A DNA stretch of 51,598 bases from positions 1 through 51,598 of the forward strand of contig CALLIL010000024.1 in the NCBI GenBank assembly GCA_938009755.1, given 5' to 3'. The notes below the pieces were generated by a model. It saw only the letters and a list, made by a program, of their open reading frames with translations. It did not search any database and had not been told where the DNA came from. Positions within the stretch are counted from its first letter, which is position 1; every line of letters begins with the position of its first letter. This document shows positions 34,759-46,307 of this stretch, piece after piece. Source of the stretch: an uncultured Marinomonas sp. Lineage in GTDB: Bacteria > Pseudomonadota > Gammaproteobacteria > Pseudomonadales > Marinomonadaceae. The position numbers and the translations under genes are program-made.

Positions 34759-36912
34759 CTACAATTTAGAAAACGCGCCTGTCCAGCTAAATTCCCCTAG
34801 ATCTGTTTGTAGCGTATGCATGCTTCCCTGTTGCTCAGGTGTGCGATTTGAAACACCGAAACGATACAAAGAACCAGAAACAGTTTCAATTTGGATAACG
34901 GTACCATCCGCATTTTCAGCCAACACAGAAATCCCTGAAACCAAGCCACGAGCGGCATCAGACGCTTCTGTTGATTCATCAAAGAAACCATGTGTTTCCA
35001 ATACAGAAGCAAAGACATGATTAGCGCCGGACTGCCTCAAAATAAAAGCAGGCTCCGTACGCAAGTTAAAATCAGGATCATTGGCACCAATACGAGTAAA
35101 GATCACTTCACTGCCTTTCGGTGCAGTAGAAACCAAACTGTAATAGCTAGAATCATGCAACCAACTTACTAAGGAGCTGCCTTCTACTTTACCTTGCCCC
35201 AGCTTCCAAAGGTGCTGATAACCATTGTCAGCACCCAATGGCTTAAGAGTCGGTGCAACGGAATAATCAAAATCCGTACGCATCACTTGACCTTTATGAT
35301 GGAAAGGTAAATCGTATTCGTGCTCTTCATCGGACTCAATTCGATACACATCGATAACCAATGGTTTTTCAAACTCTTCAATATCAGCAACTAAGATACT
35401 ACGCTGCATATTCACGCCATCGTAGTAACCTTCAATCACTGCGCTTGCACCCTGAAGTTTACTATCACTTACTTCAAAGAAATGCTTCTGGCCAAACTTC
35501 GTTTCTGCCAACGCTGTATTGAATTTGTTCTGTGTTTTCTGATCAACAACCACGGTATTGTGAGCAACAGTCTGCTTACAGTAGCTTTTGTTCTCTGGAA
35601 TATAGCGGCCACCGAATTTAGGCTCAACATTCACCCAACGACCAAAGCCGTAATCCTGTAACACCTCATGACCTCGGTTAAATACACTCATGTGCAAACC
35701 ATCATAATGACCATGATCTAACGCAGAATGGTATTGATGATCAGAACCATGCTGACCAAACCAAATCAAGACCATAGTGTCATCGTCTTGAGCGTCACGG
35801 TGACGTAAAATACTCACACCGCCCTTTTCACCTTTTGGCCCATCACTAAGGAAAATACTGCCCCAAGAGAAAGGTTTAATGGTATCAGCATTTTCTACTG
35901 CAGCAGACAACGCTGCACCAGACGAATGAACCCAGACATCTTGCTGGTGATTTGCCATGCTGATCAAAGTATCGTTTTGCTCATAACGCTGGAAGCAAAC
36001 ACTGGTTGCGATAATAACGCCTTCATCATTGATGCTGATGGTTTTAGAAGAGTCGTTTAATGCAGGCAAACTTCCGTCAGGGAAAGCCGTCGCCATAACC
36101 GCATAAGACGTCGTCTTGATAACAGAGTTGTTGTATTTGTATATTTCAAGCTCTGGTTGGCGACGTTCAATAGACTCTGCAAATAAGAAAATAGGACGCA
36201 AGGAAAAGCGATGGTAATACGGCCCTTCCATATAATAACCATCTGGCGAAAACAGATTATCTAATTGAGTTAAAAAGCCACCTGTTTTGCCGTCTAACTT
36301 TTGGCCATAAAGTGCTTTATCAACGGATGCTTGATCGCCAATGGCATAACCACAAATACCCACAGCAGCCACCGCCCACAAACCATGGTTATGCACGATG
36401 TCAAAATCGTGACCGTAAGTCACAACGAACATGTGAATCATAGGTTTAAACAAATTGTCTGTGATCAGTGTTTTTTCAGCGTCTGACAAAGTATGGAACA
36501 CACAACTGTACGCACAAGAGGCATACAACATCCACATGTTTTCATTCAATGTTTGATGGAACAACTTACCCGGCGGATTCGAGTCACGACTGGTGTTGTC
36601 TTCCAGCGTTGGGTAAACATTCGCGTACTCGGTCAACATGTCAACAATGTAATTGCGGTAAGAGTCGTCTTTCGTGATTAAAAACAAACGCGCGGCAATA
36701 TCCATAATAATGTAATTTTGCTTATGACGATTATGCTCATAACCGCCCGCTTCGCCTTGTTTTTTTGGTACTTCAATACCGACCTCATCGACATATGCTT
36801 TTACTTTTGCGATGTCGCGACGTAAGCCACGCCCTAACAAAGAATCTTTTTCAAGCTCAACCGCTAAGGCATCGGCCTCGTCAAAACTTAATAATAAAGG
36901 TTGATAACTCAT
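34759..36912 (-). CDS. Oligoalginate lyase, PL17-like (copy 1)
   Basis: Exo-type alginate lyase with an N-terminal (alpha/alpha) toroid and a C-terminal heparinase II/III-like beta domain. It cleaves oligoalginate to unsaturated monouronate. PL17 hallmarks are seen: GGYEHNRHKQN, LNENMWM, the catalytic Asn-His pair in VHNHGLWAVAAVGICG (N175, H176) and Tyr in EGPYYHRF (about 232). The C-terminal domain has YDGLHMSVFNRGHEVLQDYGFGRWVN. No signal peptide, so it should be cytoplasmic. I chose ATG 36912 (MSYQPLL), which has AGGGG at proper spacing; the track start 36966 lies inside copy 2. It follows copy 2 with only a two-base gap. Confidence 0.87.
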   Translation of the reverse strand: MSYQPLLLSFDEADALAVELEKDSLLGRGLRRDIAKVKAYVDEVGIEVPKKQGEAGGYEHNRHKQNYIIMDIAARLFLITKDDSYRNYIVDMLTEYANVYPTLEDNTSRDSNPPGKLFHQTLNENMWMLYASCAYSCVFHTLSDAEKTLITDNLFKPMIHMFVVTYGHDFDIVHNHGLWAVAAVGICGYAIGDQASVDKALYGQKLDGKTGGFLTQLDNLFSPDGYYMEGPYYHRFSLRPIFLFAESIERRQPELEIYKYNNSVIKTTSYAVMATAFPDGSLPALNDSSKTISINDEGVIIATSVCFQRYEQNDTLISMANHQQDVWVHSSGAALSAAVENADTIKPFSWGSIFLSDGPKGEKGGVSILRHRDAQDDDTMVLIWFGQHGSDHQYHSALDHGHYDGLHMSVFNRGHEVLQDYGFGRWVNVEPKFGGRYIPENKSYCKQTVAHNTVVVDQKTQNKFNTALAETKFGQKHFFEVSDSKLQGASAVIEGYYDGVNMQRSILVADIEEFEKPLVIDVYRIESDEEHEYDLPFHHKGQVMRTDFDYSVAPTLKPLGADNGYQHLWKLGQGKVEGSSLVSWLHDSSYYSLVSTAPKGSEVIFTRIGANDPDFNLRTEPAFILRQSGANHVFASVLETHGFFDESTEASDAARGLVSGISVLAENADGTVIQIETVSGSLYRFGVSNRTPEQQGSMHTLQTDLGEFSWTGAFSKL

Positions 36913-36914
36913 GC

Positions 36915-39068
36915 TTATTTTTCCCCTTGAACAGGATGTGTTTCTAGTGAATAGAAACCTTTCCAACTGTATGTATTACCGCCAAATTCAAGTTGATTTT
37001 GACTGTCTTTCGTTACATTTTCTTGGTTGCTGATCATTAGAGTAAATACCGCTTTTTCAGAGGTAATTTCCACAACAGAACCCAATTCATTGTGTCCAAC
37101 CACACGAACATCCGTCACTTGACCTCGAGCATCCGTAGACTGCTCAAACTCTTCATTAAAATAACCATGAGTTTCCAGCACAGAGGCAAACAAGGTTGAG
37201 CCGCCTTTACTGCGCAAGGTAAAACCAGAATCATTTCGCAAATTAAAGCTTGGATCTGCTGCACCAACCGATGTAAAGATAACCTCATCTTGAGTGTTTG
37301 AACTCGTGCCCAGCCAAGTGTAATAAGCATGACCTTGTAACCAACTGATCAAGGATGTTTGTGGCGCACTGCCTGACGCAAGCTTCCACAAATGCTGATA
37401 ACCATTATTTTCACCAAGAGGCAATAGCTCATCGTACGATGTATAACTGAAATTCGTACGTACCAACTGGCCATTGTACTGATGAGAGTAATCATAACTG
37501 TGTTCAGTATCGGACTGTAAACGGAACAAATCGATAAGCAATGGTGCTTCGAAGCGCTCATCATTCAACAAAAACGCACTACGCTGCATTTTAACGTCAT
37601 CATAATGATCATTCGCAAAGGCACTGACACCGATACACGCCTCGCTATCATCGCTAAAAAAGTGCGGAATACCATGTACACTGTCTGCTTTTGCCACATC
37701 AAAGTTGTTTTGGCTTTTTTGATCGACGGTCACAATATTGTGAGCAATGGTTTGGCGAGCGTAAGACACGTTCTCAGGTAAATAACGGCCACCAAACTTA
37801 GGCTCCACGTTTACCCAACGTGCAAATCCGTATTCATTTAATACTTCTTGCCCTCGGTTAAAGAAAGTAATGCCTAATGTGTCGAAATGACCATGTCCCA
37901 TGCCATGTTGGCCGTAGTTCATATTAAGCTGCGCAATACTGCTGTCATTACCTTGTAGACGTAAGAACGCTTGTGCCCCTTTGTCACCATCAGCGCCTTC
38001 GTTTAATTCAATACTAGGGAAGTTCGGAGTAACAATTGCGCCATTTTGCTCTGCTTTTTCGTGCTCATCAGAAAGCGCCAAACCACAAGATTGAACCCAA
38101 ACTTCTCCTTGGATTTCTGCCATGCCGACAATATTTTCATCACAGCCATAATGCTTACACAACACACTAACCGCGACTTGAACACCCGCATCCGTTACGC
38201 CCATGGATTTAGACGCATCGTTCAATGCAGGGAATTTACCGTTTGGATACGCCGTAGCAAGTAAGGCTTTGACTGTGCGACCAATTACGCCATCTTTATA
38301 GTTATAGATATCCACTTCTGGCATAAAACGATGCAGCACTTCAGCAAATACACATGTTGGATGAATGGCATAACGATGGTAATAAGGCCCTTCAATATAG
38401 TAACCCGCTGGTGATAACAACTGAGAAAGCTGTGCTAAAAAGCCACCAGTACCATTGTTTGCCTGCCCATAAACAGCCATTTCAAGGTATTCACGTTTAC
38501 CAAGCACCAAACCACAAATCCCCACGGCAGCAACCGCCCATATCCCGTGGTTGTGAATGCGGTCAAAGTCATGACCATATTTATTGGTAAACATGTCTAA
38601 CATAGGTTCAAACAGTTTTTCGACGATATGATTACGTTGTGCGTCGGTCATTTCATGGGCAACACAAGAATAAGCCAAGCTGCTGAAAAACAACCAGCAG
38701 TGTTCATTTAGAATTTGATGAAAAAGTCGACCTGTAGGATTGGTGTTTTTTTGAACGTGGAAACCAAAGGTTAGATATTTATCAGCGTATAACGATAGAA
38801 GTTCAATAACAAAAGTCGCGTACTTTTTTTCTTTGGTAACAAGAAATAAGTTACCTGCTAGATGCATATATTTGTAATTTTGCTTGTGTCGGTTGTGTTC
38901 GTAACCGCCCGCTTCACCATGACCAGGCACTTCTAACGGCAAACGCATAAAAGCATCTACTTGCTCGGCATGAGATGAAATCGTTTTTCCCATTAAGCTT
39001 GTTTTGCCTAACTGAGCTTGCAAAGGCCCCAGTTCGTTTTCTGTAAATAACACGGATTGCATATTCAT
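36915..39068 (-). CDS. Oligoalginate lyase, PL17-like (copy 2)
   Basis: Paralogue of the next gene with the same two-domain layout. Shared motifs are GGYEHNRHKQN, LNEHCWLFFSSLAYSC, the catalytic pair in IHNHGIWAVAAVGICG, EGPYYHRY and RQTIAHNIVTVDQKSQNNF. No signal peptide is present. The start ATG at 39068 (MNMQSVLF) follows GAGGAAA; the longer track start at 39104 lacks a ribosome site. The pair probably arose by tandem duplication and has diverged clearly along its length, so the two may prefer different blocks or lengths (guluronate versus mannuronate), which cannot be told from sequence. It is first in the lyase operon. Confidence 0.87.
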   Translation of the reverse strand: MNMQSVLFTENELGPLQAQLGKTSLMGKTISSHAEQVDAFMRLPLEVPGHGEAGGYEHNRHKQNYKYMHLAGNLFLVTKEKKYATFVIELLSLYADKYLTFGFHVQKNTNPTGRLFHQILNEHCWLFFSSLAYSCVAHEMTDAQRNHIVEKLFEPMLDMFTNKYGHDFDRIHNHGIWAVAAVGICGLVLGKREYLEMAVYGQANNGTGGFLAQLSQLLSPAGYYIEGPYYHRYAIHPTCVFAEVLHRFMPEVDIYNYKDGVIGRTVKALLATAYPNGKFPALNDASKSMGVTDAGVQVAVSVLCKHYGCDENIVGMAEIQGEVWVQSCGLALSDEHEKAEQNGAIVTPNFPSIELNEGADGDKGAQAFLRLQGNDSSIAQLNMNYGQHGMGHGHFDTLGITFFNRGQEVLNEYGFARWVNVEPKFGGRYLPENVSYARQTIAHNIVTVDQKSQNNFDVAKADSVHGIPHFFSDDSEACIGVSAFANDHYDDVKMQRSAFLLNDERFEAPLLIDLFRLQSDTEHSYDYSHQYNGQLVRTNFSYTSYDELLPLGENNGYQHLWKLASGSAPQTSLISWLQGHAYYTWLGTSSNTQDEVIFTSVGAADPSFNLRNDSGFTLRSKGGSTLFASVLETHGYFNEEFEQSTDARGQVTDVRVVGHNELGSVVEITSEKAVFTLMISNQENVTKDSQNQLEFGGNTYSWKGFYSLETHPVQGEK

Positions 39069-39092
39069 ATCGTTTCCTCTAAAACTAACCGT

Positions 39093-39102
39093 CACCAAAT
39101 TC
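39093..39102 (-). promoter_or_regulatory. Shared 10-mer box upstream of lyase copy 2
   Basis: GAATTTGGTG (minus strand) lies 25 bases ahead of the lyase ATG, directly after an AT-rich -10-like stretch (TAATTAT). The same 10-mer sits in the same relation to the symporter promoter, so it is a candidate regulator site. Confidence 0.45.
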
Positions 39103-39142
39103 ATAATTATTCTATTTAATGTATCTGTAGGCAGATAACAAA

Positions 39143-39195
39143 AAGCATACCGTCACTTTTCCTATGAAATACAATGGAAGAATGACGGTATGCTT
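39143..39195 (-). terminator. 13-bp inverted repeat, likely terminator of the DUF2164 gene
   Basis: AAGCATACCGTCA and TGACGGTATGCTT are perfect complements around a 27-base loop with a small inner TTCC/GGAA pairing. On the minus strand the stem runs into five T, so it probably ends the DUF2164 transcript 130 bases after its stop. It also lies just upstream of the lyase promoter region, so an operator role is an alternative. Confidence 0.55.
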
Positions 39196-39326
39196 CAGAC
39201 TCAGTGCGTATTACTGATATTATATTACAAAAGCTTATAATCCAAGACATAGTGACTGATAAGGATCAAGAGAACAGCACTTACTCAGCTTGTCACTTAG
39301 CCCCTAAAACGCCTTTAAATGCTGAC

Positions 39327-39569
39327 TTAATCGGGCATTTCTAATTCGTAAATTGCATCATTAATGGTATCTATTTTTGACATCATTGCGCTTTGTGCAT
39401 CAGACAATCCTTTATTGTAAAAGGCACCACCAAATTGCTCAGCAATAAAATCTAAAAAAAATTCCGCATCAAATGTACCAATAGAAGTATCAAGTTCTTG
39501 CTCTAGGTAATCTTTAAGTTTACCTGTCATACGGTTTTTTTCTTCCTCACTGAACGTAAGCTTCGCCAT
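39327..39569 (-). CDS. DUF2164 family protein
   Basis: Small cytosolic protein of 80 aa when started at ATG 39569, which has a near-perfect AGGAGGT ribosome site; the track start (39638) is a shadow extension. The family pattern FSEEEKNRMTGKLKDYLEQELDTSIGTFDAEFFLDFIAEQFGGAFYNKGLSDAQ..IYELE matches DUF2164. The function is unknown. It is unrelated to the alginate genes except by position. Confidence 0.85.
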   Translation of the reverse strand: MAKLTFSEEEKNRMTGKLKDYLEQELDTSIGTFDAEFFLDFIAEQFGGAFYNKGLSDAQSAMMSKIDTINDAIYELEMPD

Positions 39570-39680
39570 GGTAACCTCCTTTAATATTGTCTCTTTCATC
39601 ATAAGACTACCGCATCCATAACCTAAGGCGTAGCCCATAAACTCAAGAAAGGATCAAACCATTTTCAACCAGCAAACAAC

Positions 39681-39714
39681 AAAACAATAAGCAAAAAAAC
39701 AATAAGCAAAAAAA
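39681..39714. repeat. Tandem repeat of a 16-base unit
   Basis: AAAACAATAAGCAAAA-like units occur twice in a row, then run into the poly-A side of the next terminator. Likely replication slippage in non-coding DNA. Confidence 0.6.
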
Positions 39715-39715
39715 A

Positions 39716-39740
39716 GCCCTAAACATAAAATGTCTAGGGC
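39716..39740 (-). terminator. Terminator after the Spy/CpxP-like gene
   Basis: GCCCTAAACA and TGTCTAGGGC form a hairpin with one mismatch; on the minus strand it is followed by eight or more T. It lies 40 bases past the stop of the gene ending at 39781. Confidence 0.85.
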
Positions 39741-39780
39741 AAACTTATCCTGGGGTAGGAAGCTTGAATATCAAAAATAA

Positions 39781-40257
39781 CTAAGAGTGACTTGGCCCTT
39801 CTAGCGCTTCAATTTGTGTTGGCGTTAATAATTTATAGAGTTTGACGCGGTTCTTCGCATACGCCACGGTCAATTCTTTGGTCAACTCGCCTCTTTCATC
39901 TGCCAACTTATCGACTTCTTTTAAGTAGCCTTTTTCAATCGGTGATAAGCTGCTTATTTCTGCTTGTGTTTGAGCCAATTCATTTTGAATTATACGAATG
40001 GCTTTACCGTCTGCTTTAAACAACTCAGACACTTTATTTCGTGTCTTATCATTCAAATCCAGCTTTTTCGCCAAACGGTCTGCCAACACTTCATAACTTG
40101 GTCGAGGATCTTGAACAGGCGCTGTAGGCACATTAGAAGTCCCTTTACTTGAAGGACTCGTTTCTGCAAATGCATTCACTGCTGCGCCGCTCATCAACAC
40201 AGACGCCAAACCGATCACACTTAACATACCGGCATTTTTACGATTCAACATATACAC
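39781..40257 (-). CDS. Spy/CpxP-like periplasmic protein
   Basis: Secreted helical protein of 158 aa with a signal peptide (about 1-31, ending AFA). A Pro/Ser-rich linker is followed by a long helical region and the motif LLTPTQIEALE near the end, which is an LTxxQ repeat typical of the Spy/CpxP family of envelope-stress chaperones and sensors. Only one clear LTxxQ is present, so the family placement is moderate. It is monocistronic with its own terminator. Confidence 0.65.
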   Translation of the reverse strand: MYMLNRKNAGMLSVIGLASVLMSGAAVNAFAETSPSSKGTSNVPTAPVQDPRPSYEVLADRLAKKLDLNDKTRNKVSELFKADGKAIRIIQNELAQTQAEISSLSPIEKGYLKEVDKLADERGELTKELTVAYAKNRVKLYKLLTPTQIEALEGPSHS

Positions 40258-40364
40258 TCCTTAGAGATACTTAGGTTAACTGGTTTGATGTAACTGACCA
40301 TTATTATGTCTGTATTTACGTCAAACAGAGTCAAAGACTAAGAATCCACCTAGACAACTTGTCA

Positions 40365-41552
40365 TTAAGGCGTCAATGAATCTCCATATTTATTTAATGC
40401 TGAATCCCAATCCTTCCAAACCACTTCTTTGCCTTGCGAACGAATCATAGTAGCAACACTTTCTACGGGACGTTCATCACTGATTGAAAATTGCTCCAAT
40501 GCTTTTTCAGCCGTATCTGAATAACCTCCAGGTTGCGTTTTAGACTCCGCGCTCATGGTGGTAAACCCCATTCGTACGGCATGATGGCGAAATTCTGGCG
40601 ATTCTCTGGTCGACAAACTCATCTCTAAGTCGCGATCAAATAAACGCCATGCTGTAATAAGCTGGATGAATTGACGATCTGATATCTCACATTTCGGCTG
40701 AATGCCACCAGCACAAGGGCGAATCCTTGGAAAGGCAACGCTAAAACGACTGCGCCAATAATGTTTTTGCAAGTGCTTTAAATGATGCGCCATCATAATG
40801 GAATCGGTGCGCCAGTCATCCAAACCCAACAATACTCCCAAACCTATTTTATGGATTGCGGCTTGACCAATTCTGTCTGGCGCATCCACTCGGTAATTGA
40901 AATTGGATTTGCTGCCTCGTAAATGATGCTCAAGATAGGTTTTACGTCGATAGGTTTCTTGATAAACCAAAACACCATCCAAACCTATGCTTTGCAGCGC
41001 CTTGTATTCTCTTGACTCTAACGGCTGAACTTCCATGGTTAATTGACTAAAATGCGGTTTAATCAACGGTAACATGCGCTCAAAATACGGCATAGAAACC
41101 TTTTTAGTTTCCCCTGTCACCAAGAGGATTTGATCAAAGCCTTTGGCTTTTATGGCCGCCACTTCTTGTTTAATTTGAGTCTCATCCAGCGTCAACCGCT
41201 TGATTGCGTTACTCATGGAAAAGCCACAATAAGTACACTCATTAGCACAAGTATTCGATAAGTATAAAGGCGCAAATAAGCTGATGACATTACCAAAACG
41301 TTGCTGAGTAAGCGCCTCACTTTTCGCGACCATATCCAACAAATAAGGCTCTGCGGCGGGGGAAATCAACGCCATAAAGTCTTCCACTGTTAATGTCGTT
41401 TTAGATAAAGCACTCTCAACATCTTGCGCCATCTTTGACTGCCAAGCTTGCGTCATCGCCTGCCAATCCAAAGACTCTAAAACATGGCTAAAACACCCTT
41501 CAACGGCTGGACTCTGTTCTAACACTCTCAAGGTTTTTTGCGTCTTCTTCAT
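40365..41552 (-). CDS. thiH: 2-iminoacetate synthase ThiH
   Basis: Radical SAM tyrosine lyase that gives dehydroglycine for the thiazole ring in anaerobic-type thiamine synthesis. The iron-sulfur motif CANECTYCGFS (CxxxCxxC) is intact, and the ThiH/BATS C-terminal region is present. At 395 aa it is full length. It starts at the thiG stop and ends the thi operon. The organism therefore uses ThiH rather than the oxygen-dependent ThiO glycine oxidase. Confidence 0.94.
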   Translation of the reverse strand: MKKTQKTLRVLEQSPAVEGCFSHVLESLDWQAMTQAWQSKMAQDVESALSKTTLTVEDFMALISPAAEPYLLDMVAKSEALTQQRFGNVISLFAPLYLSNTCANECTYCGFSMSNAIKRLTLDETQIKQEVAAIKAKGFDQILLVTGETKKVSMPYFERMLPLIKPHFSQLTMEVQPLESREYKALQSIGLDGVLVYQETYRRKTYLEHHLRGSKSNFNYRVDAPDRIGQAAIHKIGLGVLLGLDDWRTDSIMMAHHLKHLQKHYWRSRFSVAFPRIRPCAGGIQPKCEISDRQFIQLITAWRLFDRDLEMSLSTRESPEFRHHAVRMGFTTMSAESKTQPGGYSDTAEKALEQFSISDERPVESVATMIRSQGKEVVWKDWDSALNKYGDSLTP

Positions 41553-42340
41553 TAGGTAAGCGTCCCAATAAAATCCGTCAAAGGACTCGACGCCTGAGCC
41601 TGCATATTGTGACTTGATTGTTGTTTCGACAAACCGGATTCATACGCCATACGGCCAGCGTCTACAGCCAACTTAAAGGCTTTGGCCATGGTTTCGGGCT
41701 GTTGAGCGACCGCCATAGCCGTATTAACTAAGACAGCATCCGCTCCCATTTCCAACGCCAATGCTGCATCAGATGGCGCCCCAATGCCAGCATCCACAAT
41801 CACTGGTACTCGACTTTGCTCAATAATCATGTCCAAAAAAGGTCGACTGGCTAGTCCCATATTAGAACCTATTGGCGAGCCGAGCGGCATAACGCACTGA
41901 CAACCGACCTCCTCTAAGCGCTTGCACAATACTGGGTCCGCATGAACGTAAGGCATCACAACAAAACCTTTCTTTACCAGCGCCTCAGCCGCCATCAAGG
42001 TTTCCATTCCATCAGGCATTAAATAACGTGGATCGGGGTGGATTTCTAATTTTATCCAGTGTGTTTCCAGCGCTTCTCTGGCCAATTCAGAAGCAAATAT
42101 CGCTTCCTTTGCGGTTCTCGCCCCAGATGTATTCGGTAACAATTTCATACCGTGTTTTTGTAAAGGCTCTAAGATATTGTCCGTTTTATTCTGCAAATCC
42201 ATACGTCGTAACGACAAGGTAACCAGCTCACTCTCACTCGCGATCAAAGACGCCATCATGGATTCCGCATTGGCGTACTTGCCTGTACCTGTGAACAGTC
42301 GAGAATGAAATTCATGTCCTGCTATCATTAAAGAAGACAC
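41552..42340 (-). CDS. thiG: Thiazole synthase ThiG
   Basis: Builds the thiazole phosphate from deoxyxylulose phosphate, dehydroglycine and ThiS thiocarboxylate. The Schiff-base lysine is in [44 protein letters not shown] and [11 protein letters not shown] are the family loops. The track starts at a TTG (42364) inside thiS; the GTG at 42340 has AGGAGG five bases upstream, within the last codons of thiS, and is the likely start, one base after the thiS stop. Confidence 0.93.
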   Translation of the reverse strand: MSSLMIAGHEFHSRLFTGTGKYANAESMMASLIASESELVTLSLRRMDLQNKTDNILEPLQKHGMKLLPNTSGARTAKEAIFASELAREALETHWIKLEIHPDPRYLMPDGMETLMAAEALVKKGFVVMPYVHADPVLCKRLEEVGCQCVMPLGSPIGSNMGLASRPFLDMIIEQSRVPVIVDAGIGAPSDAALALEMGADAVLVNTAMAVAQQPETMAKAFKLAVDAGRMAYESGLSKQQSSHNMQAQASSPLTDFIGTLT

Positions 42341-42341
42341 A

Positions 42342-42539
42342 TTAACCTCCTGCAATTGATTCAAAAATAAACACCTGACTCTGCTCGGTTAATTCAGTGA
42401 CTGCCCATTGACTCTTCGGCACAATATTTTGGTTAATCGCCACGGCAACACCTTGCGTTGGTTTCTCCAATGCGGCCAATAAATCAACCAAAGTTTCGCC
42501 CTCAAATTCATAAGGTGAATCGTTTACCACCAGCGTCAT
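42342..42539 (-). CDS. thiS: Sulfur carrier protein ThiS
   Basis: Ubiquitin-like sulfur carrier of 65 aa. It ends in Gly-Gly (ESIAGG), which becomes the thiocarboxylate donor for ThiG. It overlaps the thiDE stop by four bases (ATGA). No thiF adenylyltransferase is next to it, so activation must come from a gene elsewhere, for example a ThiF or MoeB homologue. Confidence 0.92.
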   Translation of the reverse strand: MTLVVNDSPYEFEGETLVDLLAALEKPTQGVAVAINQNIVPKSQWAVTELTEQSQVFIFESIAGG

Positions 42540-44098
42540 AATGTTTCTCCCTCTGAATCAAAATGCCGTTTCGACTTCAAAAAATCGGACATTAAATTTC
42601 GCGTTGCAGCAACAGGATCTCTCGCCTGAGTAATCGCCGTGACCACAGCCACACTATTCACGCCTGTTTTCACAACGGAAGGTAACCGCTCTGCATTAAT
42701 ACCTCCGATCGCAACGGTTGGAAAATGCCCCTTCAATAACTCGGCATAGTGCGCCAAGCGAGACAAACCTTGCGGCTGCGACGGCATTTCTTTGGTTTGT
42801 GTTGGAAAGATATGTCCCAAGGCAATATAGCTAGGCTGAATACTCTGAGCCCGCGCAATTTCATAATAACCGTGAGTGCTAATTCCCAACCGCAATCCTG
42901 CTTTTTGAATCTGTTGAAGATCCGCAAGCGCTAAATCCTCTTGACCAAGGTGAACGCCATAAGCACCAAATCGAATGGCTTGTTGCCAGTAATCATTGAT
43001 AAAAACTTGCGCATTATGCTGCTCGCCAAGCGCCACGGCTTTTTGAATTTTGTCATTTAAGGCTTTGTCTTCTGGATCTTTAATGCGTAGTTGGGCGATT
43101 TTCACGCCTTGATCCAACACCAACGACAACCATTCAATGGAATCAACAACTGGATACAACCCCATTTGATCAAGATCTAACGCGGTAAAAGGCCGTATTT
43201 TTTCTCCAGGCGCAAAAGGTTGAGGGAGAATATCTGGGAGATTGACTAAGGATGCTGGCCAACCTGGGCGACCAAGGGGCCCAGAACCTTCACCTATTTT
43301 AATTCCAGATTTTAATGCGCCATTTAAATACGTCTTGGCCATCGTCACCGCGTCTAACAAGTCATAACCGTGCGCCATAAAACTCGCCAATGCCGTCGAC
43401 AAAGTACAACCCGTTCCTCGTGTATTGCTGACGATCATTTTTTCACTTGAGAAGCCAATAACGGACGCTTTATCTATTAACCAATCGATTGCGCTATTGG
43501 CGCTTGAATGACCGCCTTTTAACAACCAATGACAATCAGATACTTTGAAGTAAGGCATTAAGCTCTGTGCGATATCATCAGGCATCTGCTCTGAAGACGC
43601 GCTTGTTAACGCCGTAAACTCCATGGCATTTGGCGTGATAATGTCACAATGAGGTAAAATATAGCCCAACAAAACACGACCTACCGAACTCGATTGCAAT
43701 TGATTGCCCTCTTCACTGCTCGCCGCCATCACCGGATCAAATATGATCGGTACGTGAGGGAAATCAGTTTTGATTTTTTGCAACCAAATGGCACACGCTT
43801 TGACGATATCAATAGATGGTAACAAGCTCACTTTAATGGCACTGGGTGGCACATCTTCCAACAAGGTTTGCCATTGAGCATCAAACATTTTCACAGAAAC
43901 CGGTTCGACAAGACGCACTTCTTTAGAGTTTTGCGCCGTGATACAGGTAATAATGGTTTGAACGTGACAACCTAGATCTTGCCCTGTTCGCATATCGGCT
44001 TGTAAACCAGCGTGAGCGGACGAATCTGATCCGCCCACGCACCAAACAATAGGCACTTCTGGTAATAAACCGATATGTGATTGAGTCAAATGAGACAT
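42536..44098 (-). CDS. thiDE: Bifunctional HMP(-P) kinase / thiamine phosphate synthase (ThiD-ThiE fusion)
   Basis: One 520-residue protein joins two enzymes. The N-terminal ThiD part (about 1-270) has GGSDSSAHAGLQADMRT and the anion-hole motif NTRGTGCTLSTALASF near 235-250; it phosphorylates hydroxymethylpyrimidine. The C-terminal ThiE part (about 310-510) has YPVVDS, IAQLRIKD, FINDYWQQAIRFGAYGVHLGQEDL, GHIFPTQTKEMP and VAIGGI; it joins pyrimidine and thiazole phosphates. It sits between thiC and thiS, so the whole route to thiamine phosphate is in one operon apart from thiF, thiI/IscS and thiL. Confidence 0.93.
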   Translation of the reverse strand: MSHLTQSHIGLLPEVPIVWCVGGSDSSAHAGLQADMRTGQDLGCHVQTIITCITAQNSKEVRLVEPVSVKMFDAQWQTLLEDVPPSAIKVSLLPSIDIVKACAIWLQKIKTDFPHVPIIFDPVMAASSEEGNQLQSSSVGRVLLGYILPHCDIITPNAMEFTALTSASSEQMPDDIAQSLMPYFKVSDCHWLLKGGHSSANSAIDWLIDKASVIGFSSEKMIVSNTRGTGCTLSTALASFMAHGYDLLDAVTMAKTYLNGALKSGIKIGEGSGPLGRPGWPASLVNLPDILPQPFAPGEKIRPFTALDLDQMGLYPVVDSIEWLSLVLDQGVKIAQLRIKDPEDKALNDKIQKAVALGEQHNAQVFINDYWQQAIRFGAYGVHLGQEDLALADLQQIQKAGLRLGISTHGYYEIARAQSIQPSYIALGHIFPTQTKEMPSQPQGLSRLAHYAELLKGHFPTVAIGGINAERLPSVVKTGVNSVAVVTAITQARDPVAATRNLMSDFLKSKRHFDSEGETL

Positions 44099-44109
44099 AA
44101 CATCACCTC

Positions 44110-46307
<2,198 letters not shown>

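Noticed and set aside
39681-39714. CRISPR-like repeat
   Set aside because: Only two contiguous AT-rich units without spacers; simple tandem duplication.
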